From Clostridium sp. (lineage in GTDB: Bacteria; Bacillota; Clostridia; Clostridiales; Clostridiaceae): a DNA stretch of 54,738 nucleotides. The stretch spans positions 1 to 54,738 of the forward strand of contig NZ_JARHZJ010000090.1 in the NCBI RefSeq assembly GCF_029258205.1. Reading direction: 5' to 3'. Every line of letters starts with the position of its first letter. The stretch's first letter is position 1. Shown piece by piece: positions 9,796-18,730 of this stretch. Position numbers and translations under genes: made by a program. The notes below the pieces were generated by a model that had not been told where the DNA came from, did no database searches, and saw only the letters and a program-made list of their open reading frames with translations.

Positions 9796-10443
9796 TTATA
9801 ACTTTTTAAGTAAAGTTATTTTTCCTCTTGATAAAGTTAAAGCTCCTTCCTTTTCCATTTTTTTAAGCTTTCGACTTATCACTTCTCTCGATGTTCCTAT
9901 TTCTTTTGCAATTTCATTATGAGTTATATAAATATTACTTGTTCCTCTTCCATTTAAAAATTTAATAAGCCTAATATCTACAGACTCATGTATTATATTT
10001 TCATTTTTATCTATGATTCTCTTAAACTTTTTGTATAGATCTTTATACAATACTTGAAAAAATTCTAAATCATTAAGCATATACATTCTTAATACTTCTG
10101 ATGGAACTATAAAAATTTCTGAATCTTGAATAGCGTATCCTTCAATATTTAAAGGAAAACATTTTATAAAACACCCAAGAGCTTCATGACACAACTCTCC
10201 TTTTTTTATATTGTATAAATTAGTTTCATCACCTTCTTCATTTATTCTTTGAATTTTTAATTCTCCTTTAATAACAAAAGGAAATCCTGCACAACTTTTT
10301 TCTTCACTTGATTTAATAAATTCTCCACATTTTAACTTTATTAATACTATTTTTTCCTCAAAAGCTCCATTATTTTTTTTATTTATATTATTTAAAAAAG
10401 GGTAGGTTTCATATAACGCTTTTAACTTTTCTTCATAACACAT
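9796..10443 (-). CDS. Crp/Fnr family transcriptional regulator
   Basis: A 215-residue protein with an N-terminal cyclic-nucleotide-binding-type beta roll (GFPFVIKGELKIQRINEEGDETNLYNIKKGE) and a C-terminal winged helix at about 165-210 (THNEIAKEIGTSREVISRKLKKMEKEGALTLSRGKITLL). Cysteines occur at the N-terminus and near the start of the roll (KCGEF, KSCAGF), but not in a clear Fe-S ligand pattern. The ATG overlaps the stop codon of the CoA-disulfide reductase gene by one base, so the two are coupled. The pairing of a redox enzyme with sulfur-handling rhodanese and this regulator suggests it senses thiol, persulfide or oxygen stress; that is an inference. Confidence 0.9.
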   Translation of the reverse strand: MCYEEKLKALYETYPFLNNINKKNNGAFEEKIVLIKLKCGEFIKSSEEKSCAGFPFVIKGELKIQRINEEGDETNLYNIKKGELCHEALGCFIKCFPLNIEGYAIQDSEIFIVPSEVLRMYMLNDLEFFQVLYKDLYKKFKRIIDKNENIIHESVDIRLIKFLNGRGTSNIYITHNEIAKEIGTSREVISRKLKKMEKEGALTLSRGKITLLKKL

Positions 10444-12143
10444 TAATTAAAATTATACTCCGTTAATATTGATTCTCTTCCCATTGTCTTATCATTAAAA
10501 TATTCATAAAAAGAAATTCCCAAGAAACTTCCTGTTATATTAATTATATTTTTATATCCTAAGTTTTGAAGAGCTAAAGTTGCATTATAACTTCTTTGAC
10601 CAGTTCTACAATGAACATAAACTGGTATATCCTTTGGAATTTCGTTAACTCTTTCTCTTAATTGACTAAGAGGAATATTTTTTGCTCCCTTTATATGCCC
10701 TCTTGCAAATTCTCCCTCTTCTCTAACATCTATAATATAAGCTCCTAACTCTACTAATTTTCTTACTTGATCAACATTTATCTGTTTAAATGCTCCTTTT
10801 AGTAAGTTTGATGCAACATATCCAGCATAGTTTACAGGATCCTTTGCTGTTGAAAATGGAGGCGCATAACAAAGTTCTAAATCTCTTAAATCATCTACTG
10901 TAGCTCCAAACTTGATAGCTGTTGAAATTACATCAACCCTTTTAGTTGCATCTCCTTTTCCTATAGCTTGTGCACCTAAAACTTTTCCTGTTGGCACCTC
11001 ATAAATTAATTTAAAATGAAGCGGATTGCTTCCAGGCATTATTCCAACCTTATCTGATAAAATTACTCTAACAATGTCATACTCTATATCCATTTTTAAA
11101 GCTTTTATTAAACCTTCATTTAATCCTGTAGAAGCTCCATTATAATTAAAAACTTTTATAGCTGATGAACCAATATATCCTTTATTTAAAACAGGTAAGC
11201 CATTTATATGATCTGCAACACTTCTTGCTTCTTTTTGAGCCGGTCCTGCTAATGAAATCTTTGCTTCTTTTCCTGTCAAAGCATTAAATACTTCTATAGC
11301 ATCTCCTATAGCATAAATATCTTCATCTATAGTTCTATAATTTTGATTCACTTTTAAAGCACCAGTTTTACCAATTTCCAAACCTGCTTCCATAGCAAGG
11401 GAAGTTTCTGGAGATACACCAATTGCCATAACTACTGCTTCTGTTTTAACTTTTTTGCTTGATTCAAGTATAACCTCTTTTTCATTAAAAGAAGCCACCT
11501 TATCTCCTAATATTAAATTCACTCCATGGTCTAATAATTCTTTATGAAATATCTGCACCATATCATAATCAAATGGTTTTAATATTTGATCCATAGCTTC
11601 TATTAAAGTTACATTAACCCCAGCTTCTATCAAATTCTCAGCAACCTCAACTCCAATATATCCTCCACCAATTACTGTAACATCCTTAGCTTTGTTTGAT
11701 TTTATAAAATTATTTAAATTGTCTATATCTAATACATTTCTTACAGAAAATACATTAACCTTTTCTATTCCCGGAATATTAGGAATTATAGGTTTTGCTC
11801 CTGGTGATAATACTAACTTATCATAAGATTCTTCATAAATTTCATCTGTAATAACATCTTTAACTATTACCAATTTTTTATCTCTATTTATAGAAATAAC
11901 TTCACTATTTACTCTTGCATCAATATTATATTGCGCTAAAAATTTCTCTGGACTCATAAGAACAAGTCTACTAACTTCACTAATTGTTCCACTTAAATGA
12001 TATGGAAGTGCACAATTTGAAAATGATACATGAGGTCCTTTTTCAAACATTATAATTTTATCATCTTCGCTAAGCCTTCTTAATCTAGTTGCAGTAGAAG
12101 CCCCTCCAGCAACTCCTCCAACTATTAAAATCTTTCTTTCCAT
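10443..12143 (-). CDS. cdr: CoA-disulfide reductase with C-terminal rhodanese domain
   Basis: This 566-residue flavoprotein matches the CoADR-RHD architecture. The N-terminus holds the FAD-binding motif VGGVAGGASTATRLRRL, and the single redox cysteine is Cys44 in SFSNCALPYHL, as in CoA-disulfide and NADH-dependent persulfide reductases. A second Rossmann motif, IGGGYIGVEVAENL, binds NAD(P)H. The dimerisation domain follows, then a rhodanese domain (about 465-560) with catalytic Cys512 in HCRTGQRS. Such fusions reduce CoA disulfides, persulfides or polysulfides. GGAGGT precedes the ATG. It is the first gene of an operon with a Crp/Fnr regulator, and its upstream region shares blocks with that of the 37.9-kb adhesin. 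Confidence 0.93.
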   Translation of the reverse strand: MERKILIVGGVAGGASTATRLRRLSEDDKIIMFEKGPHVSFSNCALPYHLSGTISEVSRLVLMSPEKFLAQYNIDARVNSEVISINRDKKLVIVKDVITDEIYEESYDKLVLSPGAKPIIPNIPGIEKVNVFSVRNVLDIDNLNNFIKSNKAKDVTVIGGGYIGVEVAENLIEAGVNVTLIEAMDQILKPFDYDMVQIFHKELLDHGVNLILGDKVASFNEKEVILESSKKVKTEAVVMAIGVSPETSLAMEAGLEIGKTGALKVNQNYRTIDEDIYAIGDAIEVFNALTGKEAKISLAGPAQKEARSVADHINGLPVLNKGYIGSSAIKVFNYNGASTGLNEGLIKALKMDIEYDIVRVILSDKVGIMPGSNPLHFKLIYEVPTGKVLGAQAIGKGDATKRVDVISTAIKFGATVDDLRDLELCYAPPFSTAKDPVNYAGYVASNLLKGAFKQINVDQVRKLVELGAYIIDVREEGEFARGHIKGAKNIPLSQLRERVNEIPKDIPVYVHCRTGQRSYNATLALQNLGYKNIINITGSFLGISFYEYFNDKTMGRESILTEYNFN

Positions 12144-12166
12144 AATAATATACCTCCATATTTTAC

Positions 12167-12202
12167 AATCTATTAAGTTAAATGAATATTACTTTTTTCA
12201 CT
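12167..12202 (-). promoter_or_regulatory. Shared proximal upstream block (copy 1)
   Basis: A 36-base block 24 bases before the reductase start matches 37925-37960, upstream of the adhesin, at about 31 of 36 positions without gaps. A shorter 16-base part (ATCTGTTAAGTTAAAT) recurs at 46083-46098, before the transglutaminase-like surface protein. The block may be a promoter or regulator site; its factor is unknown. Confidence 0.5.
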
Positions 12203-12273
12203 CCTAAAGTTATAATCTAATCTTCAGATACTTTTATTTCTTTGTTAGCTTTTACCCAAAATTTCATTCAAAC

Positions 12274-12323
12274 TTATATAATTTTCAAATAACAAGTAAT
12301 TTTTCGAATAGTTAAGCTATTTT
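12274..12323 (-). promoter_or_regulatory. Shared distal upstream block (copy 1)
   Basis: These 50 bases align without gaps to 38319-38368 at 41 of 50 positions, including the identical 14-mer AGTTAAGCTATTTT. Here the block lies 130-180 bases upstream of the CoA-disulfide reductase gene. The surrounding 12144-12409 stretch has no open reading frame. Confidence 0.5.
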
Positions 12324-12409
12324 CTCATCACAACTTAATAGAAATCATTTTTTCTATTAAATCAATTATTAGTATTTTAACTTAATTATAATTTCATTAT
12401 ACAACTAAA

Positions 12410-12437
12410 AAAAAATAGTTATGTGACTTAATCACAC
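12410..12437 (-). terminator. Rho-independent terminator of the TIGR02206-type gene
   Basis: On the minus strand TAGTTGTGTGA pairs with TCACATAACTA (one G-U pair) across a five-base loop and is followed by nine T residues. It ends the transcript of the membrane protein gene that stops at 12473. Confidence 0.85.
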
Positions 12438-12472
12438 AACTATATATTTTAATATATTTACAATAATTACTA

Positions 12473-13276
12473 CTAATATTTAATTAATGAATATTCAAAC
12501 AGAGTTTCTTTTTTATAATTAGTCTTATTAAATGGCAAATACATAATAAAGATTCCTAATACAAAAATTAAATATGCAAATATTGATGTTGTAACAATAT
12601 TATTTTCAATATTTATAAGAGTAAGTATTTTATATCCATCTGATGGATTTAAAAAGGCATAATTTGCATCAAATAAACAATTTGCTATAAAGGCAAAAAC
12701 TGCAAATATAAAAGAAAAAATAAGTGCTTGTTTCATATTTTTTCTTTTTACTCTAAATTCATCTATTAATATTATATATAATGATGCTATCAATAAAAAA
12801 TAATGGCCTATAAAAAATGTATAGTAAGTTATATGAGGAAAATTATAATAGTTAATTATTGGTATTATTAACGCTCCTATAGATCCTATTATTCCCCAAA
12901 AATAAGCTATTGACTTTGCAAATTCATTACTCTTCCATATCAATCCTATTGCTGCCATAATTATTGCAATTCTACATGGATACAAAGGTAAACTTTCTTG
13001 CAAATAAAAATTAGGAAATCTAGAATACCATATTGCTAAAAATATTTGAGTTGATACTAAAATAAGTGCTATAGTTATTTCAAGTATCCTTCTATATTTA
13101 AACCTCTTTATTTTTTCTTTAAATATAATTACTATAAATATTGTTGCTATTATTATACATAAAATAATTTTAAAATATAAAAATGAAAATAATGGAAAAG
13201 TATAATCATCTGTTTTTATCCTAAATATTTCATTGCTAATCTCTAACAATCTATTCAAAGTATTTTCACTACTCAA
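12473..13276 (-). CDS. TIGR02206 (YwaF-like) integral membrane protein
   Basis: A 267-residue protein with about seven hydrophobic segments. The central part ESLPLYPCRIAIIMAAIGLIW and the later FFIGHYFLLIASLYIIL resemble the TIGR02206/YwaF family, whose members carry a conserved LPL-C and F-x-GH pattern; function is unknown. The start is unusual. The first usable codon is TTG at 13276, while the AGGAGG site lies about 19 bases upstream, with an 8-bp inverted repeat between them (13268-13275/13286-13293) whose stem takes in part of the TTG. It is a single-gene transcript with its own terminator. Confidence 0.8.
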   Translation of the reverse strand: MSSENTLNRLLEISNEIFRIKTDDYTFPLFSFLYFKIILCIIIATIFIVIIFKEKIKRFKYRRILEITIALILVSTQIFLAIWYSRFPNFYLQESLPLYPCRIAIIMAAIGLIWKSNEFAKSIAYFWGIIGSIGALIIPIINYYNFPHITYYTFFIGHYFLLIASLYIILIDEFRVKRKNMKQALIFSFIFAVFAFIANCLFDANYAFLNPSDGYKILTLINIENNIVTTSIFAYLIFVLGIFIMYLPFNKTNYKKETLFEYSLIKY

Positions 13277-13301
13277 AATATTTGCTGAGTAGTTTCCTCC
13301 T
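13268..13301 (-). promoter_or_regulatory. Ribosome site separated from TTG start by a hairpin
   Basis: In mRNA sense the order is AGGAGG (13295-13301), arm ACTACTCA, ten-base loop, arm TGAGTAGT. The TTG codon at 13274-13276 sits at the loop-stem junction. Folding would shorten the 19-base gap between ribosome site and start codon and could gate initiation. Confidence 0.5.
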
Positions 13302-13513
13302 TCTTAAATTTATTTTTAAACTATATTGTAAAACTCTACTAAAATATAACTTCTTAAATTTATAATCATACAGTTAATAACCCCCTTATATAATCAACTT
13401 CTTATTGCTTTAATAACTTTTTACTATATTATATACTTTATCATATTAAAAACAAATAATTTATTAATTTATTCTTTACAATATTTTGTTAATTTTCTTA
13501 ATTATAAAAAATT

Positions 13514-13564
13514 AAAGCTACTAATTTTATTATTTAAATTATATCGCATAAAATTAGTAGCTTT
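13514..13564 (-). terminator. Rho-independent terminator of the deacetylase gene
   Basis: AAAGCTACTAATTTTA (13514-13529) and TAAAATTAGTAGCTTT (13549-13564) form a perfect 16-bp stem, with T-rich sequence after it on both strands. It follows the deacetylase stop codon at 13639 by about 75 bases. The rest of 13302-13638 holds no visible gene. Confidence 0.85.
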
Positions 13565-13638
13565 TATCTATATTATTTTCTTATTTTTATCTATATACTT
13601 TATTAAATATTATCTTTTAAATAAAACTTATAACATAT

Positions 13639-14556
13639 TTATTTAATACTTTTAAATTCAAAGCCCTTACTTTGTAAGTATTCAATTATTCTTGGCAGCG
13701 CCTTAACTGTTTCTTCTTTTCCATAAGTATCATGCATTAAAACTACAACATTATCTGCATTAGGACCTAAAGCTTCTACACTTTGTTTAGCAAATTCAAC
13801 TAATTCATCTGCATTTTTCTTTTTTCCTTCTGCATCTGCATTTAAAGCATTCCAATCAATATTATATATTTGCTCTTGAATCATTTTTTCCTTCATAGGC
13901 GTTCTCTCTTGCCAAGACCAATATCCACCTGGAAATCTAACTATTCTTGTTGAGAAATCTTCACCTAATACTTCTTTCATTAAGTTTTCATTCTTATTTA
14001 TGTCTGTCATTATATTATTTACATTCATCTTTCTATTAGGATAAAGATATTTGTAATCGTGACTATATGTATGATTTCCTATGGCATGTCCATTTTTAAC
14101 GATTTGCTTTAACAATTCCTTTGATTTTTCTCCAGCTTTTATAGAATCTCCTGTTACAAAGAAAGTTCCTTTTATATTATACTTATCTAAAATATTTAAA
14201 ACTTCTGGTGTATTAGTTGTTGATGGACCATCATCAAAAGTTAAATAAGCTATCTTTTTGCCATCTTTTCTAACTGGATACTGTAATGTTCCCTTTAAAA
14301 GACCATTAGTGTACTCTGACACAACCTTACCATCCTCAGCATTTGGATCTTTATCAAAAGGTAAATACTCTAATTCATTTGTCTTTGATTTATCTTTGAC
14401 TTCTATACTTTTTTGATTCTCTGTATCCTTAGCTTCTACAGACTCTTTATTTTCTGTGGCCTCAACTTTCTTTTTATTTAGTGAATTGCATCCTACAAAA
14501 GATCCTAAACATATTAACATACTAAAAACAAGACCCATTTTCATTATTTTCTTCAT
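13639..14556 (-). CDS. Polysaccharide deacetylase lipoprotein (NodB domain)
   Basis: A 305-residue protein with a lipoprotein signal (lipobox Cys23 in SFVGCNS), a charged linker, then a carbohydrate esterase 4 domain. Motif 1 is TFDDGP (Asp108/Asp109), motif 2 HTYSH (His162/His166, metal ligands), motif 3 RFPGGYWSW, motif 4 DWNALNADAEG and motif 5 LMHDTYGKEETVKALP. All catalytic residues are present. Such enzymes remove acetyl groups from peptidoglycan GlcNAc or related polymers at the cell surface and can confer lysozyme resistance. GGGGGAT precedes the ATG. It is monocistronic with a strong terminator. Confidence 0.93.
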   Translation of the reverse strand: MKKIMKMGLVFSMLICLGSFVGCNSLNKKKVEATENKESVEAKDTENQKSIEVKDKSKTNELEYLPFDKDPNAEDGKVVSEYTNGLLKGTLQYPVRKDGKKIAYLTFDDGPSTTNTPEVLNILDKYNIKGTFFVTGDSIKAGEKSKELLKQIVKNGHAIGNHTYSHDYKYLYPNRKMNVNNIMTDINKNENLMKEVLGEDFSTRIVRFPGGYWSWQERTPMKEKMIQEQIYNIDWNALNADAEGKKKNADELVEFAKQSVEALGPNADNVVVLMHDTYGKEETVKALPRIIEYLQSKGFEFKSIK

Positions 14557-14770
14557 CTATTTATCCCCCGTATTAATTAATATTACAAATTTATTATATA
14601 AAAATAAAAAGTACAAAAAAATACAAAACAGAAACAAACCGTTTAAAATTATTTTACTCTTTAATGTTATTTTAAAGAATAAAATATTTAAATCTAAAAT
14701 TTATCTACTCAATTATAACACCTTAACATACTTTATATAATCTAAATTAAAATAAATTTCATTAAAAATA

Positions 14771-14792
14771 AAAAGCCACTAATTTAAGTAGC
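14771..14792 (-). terminator. Hairpin terminator after the 115-residue unknown gene
   Basis: On the minus strand AAAAAGCTACT pairs with AGTGGCTTTTT (one G-U), immediately after the stop codon at 14796, and is followed by more T residues. Confidence 0.8.
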
Positions 14793-14795
14793 TTT

Positions 14796-15143
14796 TTAGA
14801 CGGTTGCCCATGCCATGTAATAGTCATCTTTATTATCTTTATTAAAATTGACCTTAACAATTTTATAAGAACTATCGTTACAGCAACAAATCATTTTATT
14901 GCCATATTCATCATAAGTTCCTTTTTCATAATATTCTTTTAAAGAAATAAAATCATATCCTAAAGAATTTACTGTATCTTTTAAGTTTTCTATTCCAGTT
15001 CCTCTTATACCTAGCTTCTTTATTACATCGCATTGGCACTCTTCACATAATATAATGGCATATAAATTTAGTTCAGAATCATAAAGAACCAATTCTACAG
15101 TACCAAATTTAGATAATAAATTTTTAAGTTTTTCTTTAAACAT
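14796..15143 (-). CDS. Unrecognised small protein with Cys clusters
   Basis: I do not recognise this 115-residue protein. The start at 15143 is chosen because AAGGGGGAG lies 6 bases upstream; the frame stays open to an ATG at 15206 that has no such site. It begins MFKEKLKNLLSKFGTVELVL and contains two cysteine clusters, CEECQC in the middle and ICCCN toward the end. These could bind a metal or form disulfides. There is no signal peptide or membrane segment. It is a single gene with its own terminator between the deacetylase and DUF956 genes. Confidence 0.7.
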   Translation of the reverse strand: MFKEKLKNLLSKFGTVELVLYDSELNLYAIILCEECQCDVIKKLGIRGTGIENLKDTVNSLGYDFISLKEYYEKGTYDEYGNKMICCCNDSSYKIVKVNFNKDNKDDYYMAWATV

Positions 15144-15373
15144 TAAATTCTCCCCCTTAAGTATAAACATATCATTACATTTATATCTTTTAAGCAAAGA
15201 TTTCATACATTAATTAACTTATGCATCTTAAAATTTATTATACTCCTCTATATTTTCTCAATCAAACCTCCATAGAAAGCTTAAATCAGTAAAATTAATC
15301 AATATTCTTATTCACACTAATATTTGTTTACTTTTATACTAAAAATACATTTTTTATAAATAAAAACTTAAAA

Positions 15374-15748
15374 TTATTTCTTCTTAAATAGTGCTTTTAT
15401 CTCTCTTTTAACAACGTCAAAGAAGCTTAAAGACCTAACTATATGACTTGGATCAACATATTTTCTAATAGTACGAAGTACCTTCTTTGTATCTTTAGAA
15501 GAGAAAGAATATGTACCATTTTTCTTAGTTTTAATTGCATATCGTGGAATCCACTTCCCTTTAAACATTATTGATGCAATGACGTAATCAACTTCTTCCC
15601 AAGGAATTTGAATGAATTTTCTATAATCATTAGAGTTATAGAATTCAAAACCTTTATCGCCAATCATTATTTGTCCGTAATCAGCAAGACCTGCAAAAGA
15701 TGTTGCATCAACTACTAAATCCACTTTTGTATTAAGTGACTGAACCAT
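15374..15748 (-). CDS. DUF956 family protein (ManO-like), PTS-linked
   Basis: This 124-residue protein matches DUF956, a family found almost only next to mannose-family PTS genes in Firmicutes. Typical features are NTKVDLVVDATSFAGLADYG near the start, IQIPWEEVDYVIASI in the middle and RTIRKYVDPSHIVRS near the end. The fold is thought to resemble a PH-like domain, and a role in PTS regulation is proposed for the family. GAGGTATATGT precedes the ATG. A hairpin (15868-15904) separates it from the IID gene, so it may be read by terminator read-through or from its own promoter. Confidence 0.9.
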   Translation of the reverse strand: MVQSLNTKVDLVVDATSFAGLADYGQIMIGDKGFEFYNSNDYRKFIQIPWEEVDYVIASIMFKGKWIPRYAIKTKKNGTYSFSSKDTKKVLRTIRKYVDPSHIVRSLSFFDVVKREIKALFKKK

Positions 15749-15867
15749 ACATATACCTCTTTTCTACTTAATATATACATTTATTTTTTTATATATTTAT
15801 TAAAAAATCAAGATAAATTAGAAAAATTTTTTCTAATTCTATTTTAATTTCTTTATGTTTAAAAAAA

Positions 15868-15905
15868 GCCTAGGCTAAGTAAAAAATATTATACTAACCT
15901 AGGCT
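15868..15905 (-). terminator. Hairpin between the PTS IID and DUF956 genes
   Basis: On the minus strand TAGCCTAGGTT pairs with AGCCTAGGCTT across about 15 bases and is followed by seven T residues. It lies directly after the IID stop codon. Full termination would leave DUF956 at a lower level than the transporter. Confidence 0.82.
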
Positions 15906-15916
15906 AAATAAAAATA

Positions 15917-16828
15917 TTACATTAATCCTATTACATGGAAAATAATACCGATTACGAATAAAGCAAGAATAATCACAATTGGAGATACTTTCTTCTTAAG
16001 TAACCACATACAAAGGAATGTTAATAATAATCCTGCAAGTCCAGGAATTAATGAATCTAAGTTTCCTTGTAATGTTGTAACTTTATCAGCAGTTAAAGAT
16101 AATCCAGATGATTGTTGTAATAAAGCTTGCTTAATACCTTCTGCTCCTGATGGAAGGCTATCCCAATTAATATAAGCACCTTCACTTAATTGAACACTTG
16201 ATACTACTGGTGTAAATTTAATAGATACCCATCTATTAACTAATGACCCTAATATGAACATACCAAGTATAGATGCACCTTTTGTAATATCTTGTAATAA
16301 ATTTCCTGATAAATCCTCTGTAATACGAGAACCTGCTTTGTAACCAAACTCTTGTGTATACCAAGTAAATGCCATACGAATAATATTCCAACCGAAGAAG
16401 AATATAATTGGTCCTAATATATTACCAGCCATAGCAAGTGAAGCACCTAATGCCCCTAATATAGGTCTAACAGTAAACCAGAATACAGGATCTCCGATAC
16501 CTGCTAAAGGTCCCATCATACCAACTTTAACCCCTTGAATAGTTACATCATCTACTTCAGCTCCATTTGCACGGTCTTCTTCTAATGCTAATGTTACCCC
16601 AATAATAGGTGAAGCTACATATGGGTGAGTATTAAAGAATTCTAAGTGACGTGTTAATGCCGCTGATCTTTCTTCTTTAGTTTTGTATAATTTTTTGATT
16701 GCAGGAATTAATGAGAATGCCCAACCACCATTTTGCATTCTTTCATAGTTCCAAGATCCTTGAATGAAAGTTGAACGCCACCAAATAGAAAGACGATCTT
16801 TTTTTGTTAACTTTAAATTTTTCTCCAT
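15917..16828 (-). CDS. manZ: PTS mannose/fructose/sorbose family IID component
   Basis: A 303-residue membrane component of the mannose-class phosphotransferase system. The soluble N-terminal part contains ERMQNGGWAFSLIPAIKKLY and HLEFFNTHPYVASPIIGVTLALEE, both typical of IID. These are followed by GMMGPLAGIGDPVFWFTVRPILGALGASLA and a hydrophobic C-terminal half. IID with IIC forms the sugar channel in the membrane. The ATG has GGGAGAG upstream. It is third in an IIAB-IIC-IID operon. Confidence 0.95.
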   Translation of the reverse strand: MEKNLKLTKKDRLSIWWRSTFIQGSWNYERMQNGGWAFSLIPAIKKLYKTKEERSAALTRHLEFFNTHPYVASPIIGVTLALEEDRANGAEVDDVTIQGVKVGMMGPLAGIGDPVFWFTVRPILGALGASLAMAGNILGPIIFFFGWNIIRMAFTWYTQEFGYKAGSRITEDLSGNLLQDITKGASILGMFILGSLVNRWVSIKFTPVVSSVQLSEGAYINWDSLPSGAEGIKQALLQQSSGLSLTADKVTTLQGNLDSLIPGLAGLLLTFLCMWLLKKKVSPIVIILALFVIGIIFHVIGLM

Positions 16829-16847
16829 TTTCGTCTTCTCTCCCTTC

Positions 16848-17651
16848 TTAGTATCTATCGATAATGTCGCCTACTGGATCTCCAATGTTTGATCCACCAT
16901 TACCTGAGCCACCTTTTTTGCTAAGTGCTAAGTAAATAAAGGCTAATGCTACACCAATTGCACCTAATCCTATAAGTGTAAGTTGAGGAATAGTTGCTAA
17001 TACAAAACCAATTGCAAAGAATGGCCATACTTCTTTTGTTGCCATCATGTTAATTACCATTGCATAACCAACAGCTACTACCATTCCACCACCTACTGCT
17101 AAACCATCTGTTAACCAAAGAGGCATAGAAGCAAGTAATGCACTTATTGGACCAGCACCTATTAATAAAATTAATGCAGCTGGAAGTGCTATACGTACAC
17201 CTTGCATAATGATAGCAATAACATGCCACATTTCAACTTTTCTTATATTTCCTTCTTTAGCAGCAGAATCCATAAGATGTACAAATGCTGTAGCTAGTGT
17301 ACGACAAATAATTGTTAATAATAATCCTGCAACAGCTAATGGAATTGCTATAGCAATAGCTGAAGAAATTCCAGCTTGCCCTTCTCCACTAAGAACTAAG
17401 ATAATTGCAGCTGCAACAGATGCTAAAGCTGCGTCTGGCGCTACGGCAGCACCTATATTTGCCCAACCTAAAGCGATCATTTGTAAACTACCGCCTAGGA
17501 TTAAACATGGTATTAAGTTACCTGTAACTAATCCTATTAAAGTACAAGCAACTAGCGGTTGATGAAATTGGAATTCGTCTAGGATCCCTCCTATACCAGC
17601 TAAAAATGCAATAATAATAACTAATATTACTTGAATTATATTTAAATCCAC
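16848..17651 (-). CDS. manY: PTS mannose/fructose/sorbose family IIC component
   Basis: This 267-residue polytopic protein has the IIC signature FHQPLVACTLIGLVTGN and ALGWANIGAAVAPDAALASVAAAI. It starts at a GTG codon (17651) with AGGAGG ten bases upstream, which is acceptable spacing. It sits between the IIAB and IID genes with short gaps, so it is co-transcribed with them. Together with IID it forms the mannose-class permease. The C-terminal residues after the last membrane segment are Gly/Asp-rich (SKKGGSGNGGSN), a feature also seen in other Firmicute IIC proteins. Confidence 0.95.
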   Translation of the reverse strand: MDLNIIQVILVIIIAFLAGIGGILDEFQFHQPLVACTLIGLVTGNLIPCLILGGSLQMIALGWANIGAAVAPDAALASVAAAIILVLSGEGQAGISSAIAIAIPLAVAGLLLTIICRTLATAFVHLMDSAAKEGNIRKVEMWHVIAIIMQGVRIALPAALILLIGAGPISALLASMPLWLTDGLAVGGGMVVAVGYAMVINMMATKEVWPFFAIGFVLATIPQLTLIGLGAIGVALAFIYLALSKKGGSGNGGSNIGDPVGDIIDRY

Positions 17652-17692
17652 TGTTATTAATCCTCCTTTTCATTAAAATAATTTATATTAAA

Positions 17693-18673
17693 TTATTTTA
17701 ATTTATTTAATTCCTCTTGTGCTTTTTTAAGAATTTCATCCATATTTCCTTTTGTATCATTTGGAACTTTACGAACATCAAAATCTAATCCAGCTTTTTT
17801 AAGTTTATCAAAAGTATCAATATCTTCTTGATTAAAAGCAAGTACTTTGTTTGGTTGAACCTTACCTGGAGAATGAGCCATAGAACCAACATTAACTGTC
17901 TTTATAGGTACTCCTCCCTCTACTGCTCTAAGTACATCTTCTGGATTTTCAAAAAGAAGTAATGCACGTTGTCCTCCGAAGTGCTGATCATCTTTTGCAA
18001 GCTTAATCATTTGACTAACTGGAATAGTATGAGCTTTAACTCCTGGAGGAGCAGCTTGTTGAATCAATTTCTTACGAAGATCATCTTTAGCTACATCGTC
18101 TGATACAACAATAATTCTTGTTGGTTTTACAGTTTTTGTCCAAGCAGTTGCCACTTGACCATGAAGTAAACGTGAATCAATACGTGCTAAAACATATTCA
18201 AATGAGCCAGGTGCACCTACGTTAGATTGTTGAGCAGAATTTGTATTAGATTGTTCAGTAGCATCTACTGGTTCTAATGATTCTGGCTTAACTTTAACTC
18301 CTTCTCTAGCTGTTTTTAAAATATTTGCAGCAATTTCTTGTGCTGATTCCATTGAAAAACGTGAAGCATATGCTTCAATAACCATTGGTAAATTCATACC
18401 AGCTACGATTGCCCATTTATCTTTATGCTCTTCAACTAGACTATCTGCTTGGTTAAATGGTGTTCCTCCCCATAGATCAACTAAGAATAAAACCTCATCT
18501 TGATTGTCAAAGGATGCAATTGCTTCTTTCATTTTTGCTTTAATATCATCAGGCCCTTCACTAGGCATTAATGTAACCGCTTTTACATTTTCTTGTTCTC
18601 CAAAAATCATTGAACCAGATTGCATTATTCCTTTAGCAAACTCTCCATGACTAGCAAGAATAATTCCTACCAT
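17693..18673 (-). CDS. manX: PTS mannose/fructose/sorbose family IIAB component
   Basis: A 326-residue fused IIA-IIB phosphocarrier. The IIA domain (about 1-130) is phosphorylated on His9 in ILASHGEFA by HPr. A Ser/Asn/Gln-rich linker (about 135-155) follows. The IIB domain carries the second phosphorylation site, His171, in ARIDSRLLHGQVATAW, and donates phosphate to incoming sugar. The length fits the family. AGGAGGT precedes the ATG by 6 bases. It is the first gene of the operon. Three 20-bp phased repeats lie 58-107 bases upstream and overlap a plausible promoter. Confidence 0.95.
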   Translation of the reverse strand: MVGIILASHGEFAKGIMQSGSMIFGEQENVKAVTLMPSEGPDDIKAKMKEAIASFDNQDEVLFLVDLWGGTPFNQADSLVEEHKDKWAIVAGMNLPMVIEAYASRFSMESAQEIAANILKTAREGVKVKPESLEPVDATEQSNTNSAQQSNVGAPGSFEYVLARIDSRLLHGQVATAWTKTVKPTRIIVVSDDVAKDDLRKKLIQQAAPPGVKAHTIPVSQMIKLAKDDQHFGGQRALLLFENPEDVLRAVEGGVPIKTVNVGSMAHSPGKVQPNKVLAFNQEDIDTFDKLKKAGLDFDVRKVPNDTKGNMDEILKKAQEELNKLK

Positions 18674-18730
18674 ATGTATACCTCCTATTTTTTTATTTTT
18701 TAAGACAAATTTTTCACTTTATCCTATGTT

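Noticed and set aside
12422..12437. TGTGA-N5-TCACA, which looks like a Crp site near the Crp/Fnr gene
   Set aside because: It is the stem of the terminator for the upstream membrane protein gene, has a five-base rather than six-base spacer, and lies almost 280 bases from the operon start.
18674..18730. Sigma-54 promoter for the mannose PTS
   Set aside because: No GG-N10-GC pair is present in the expected -24/-12 context.
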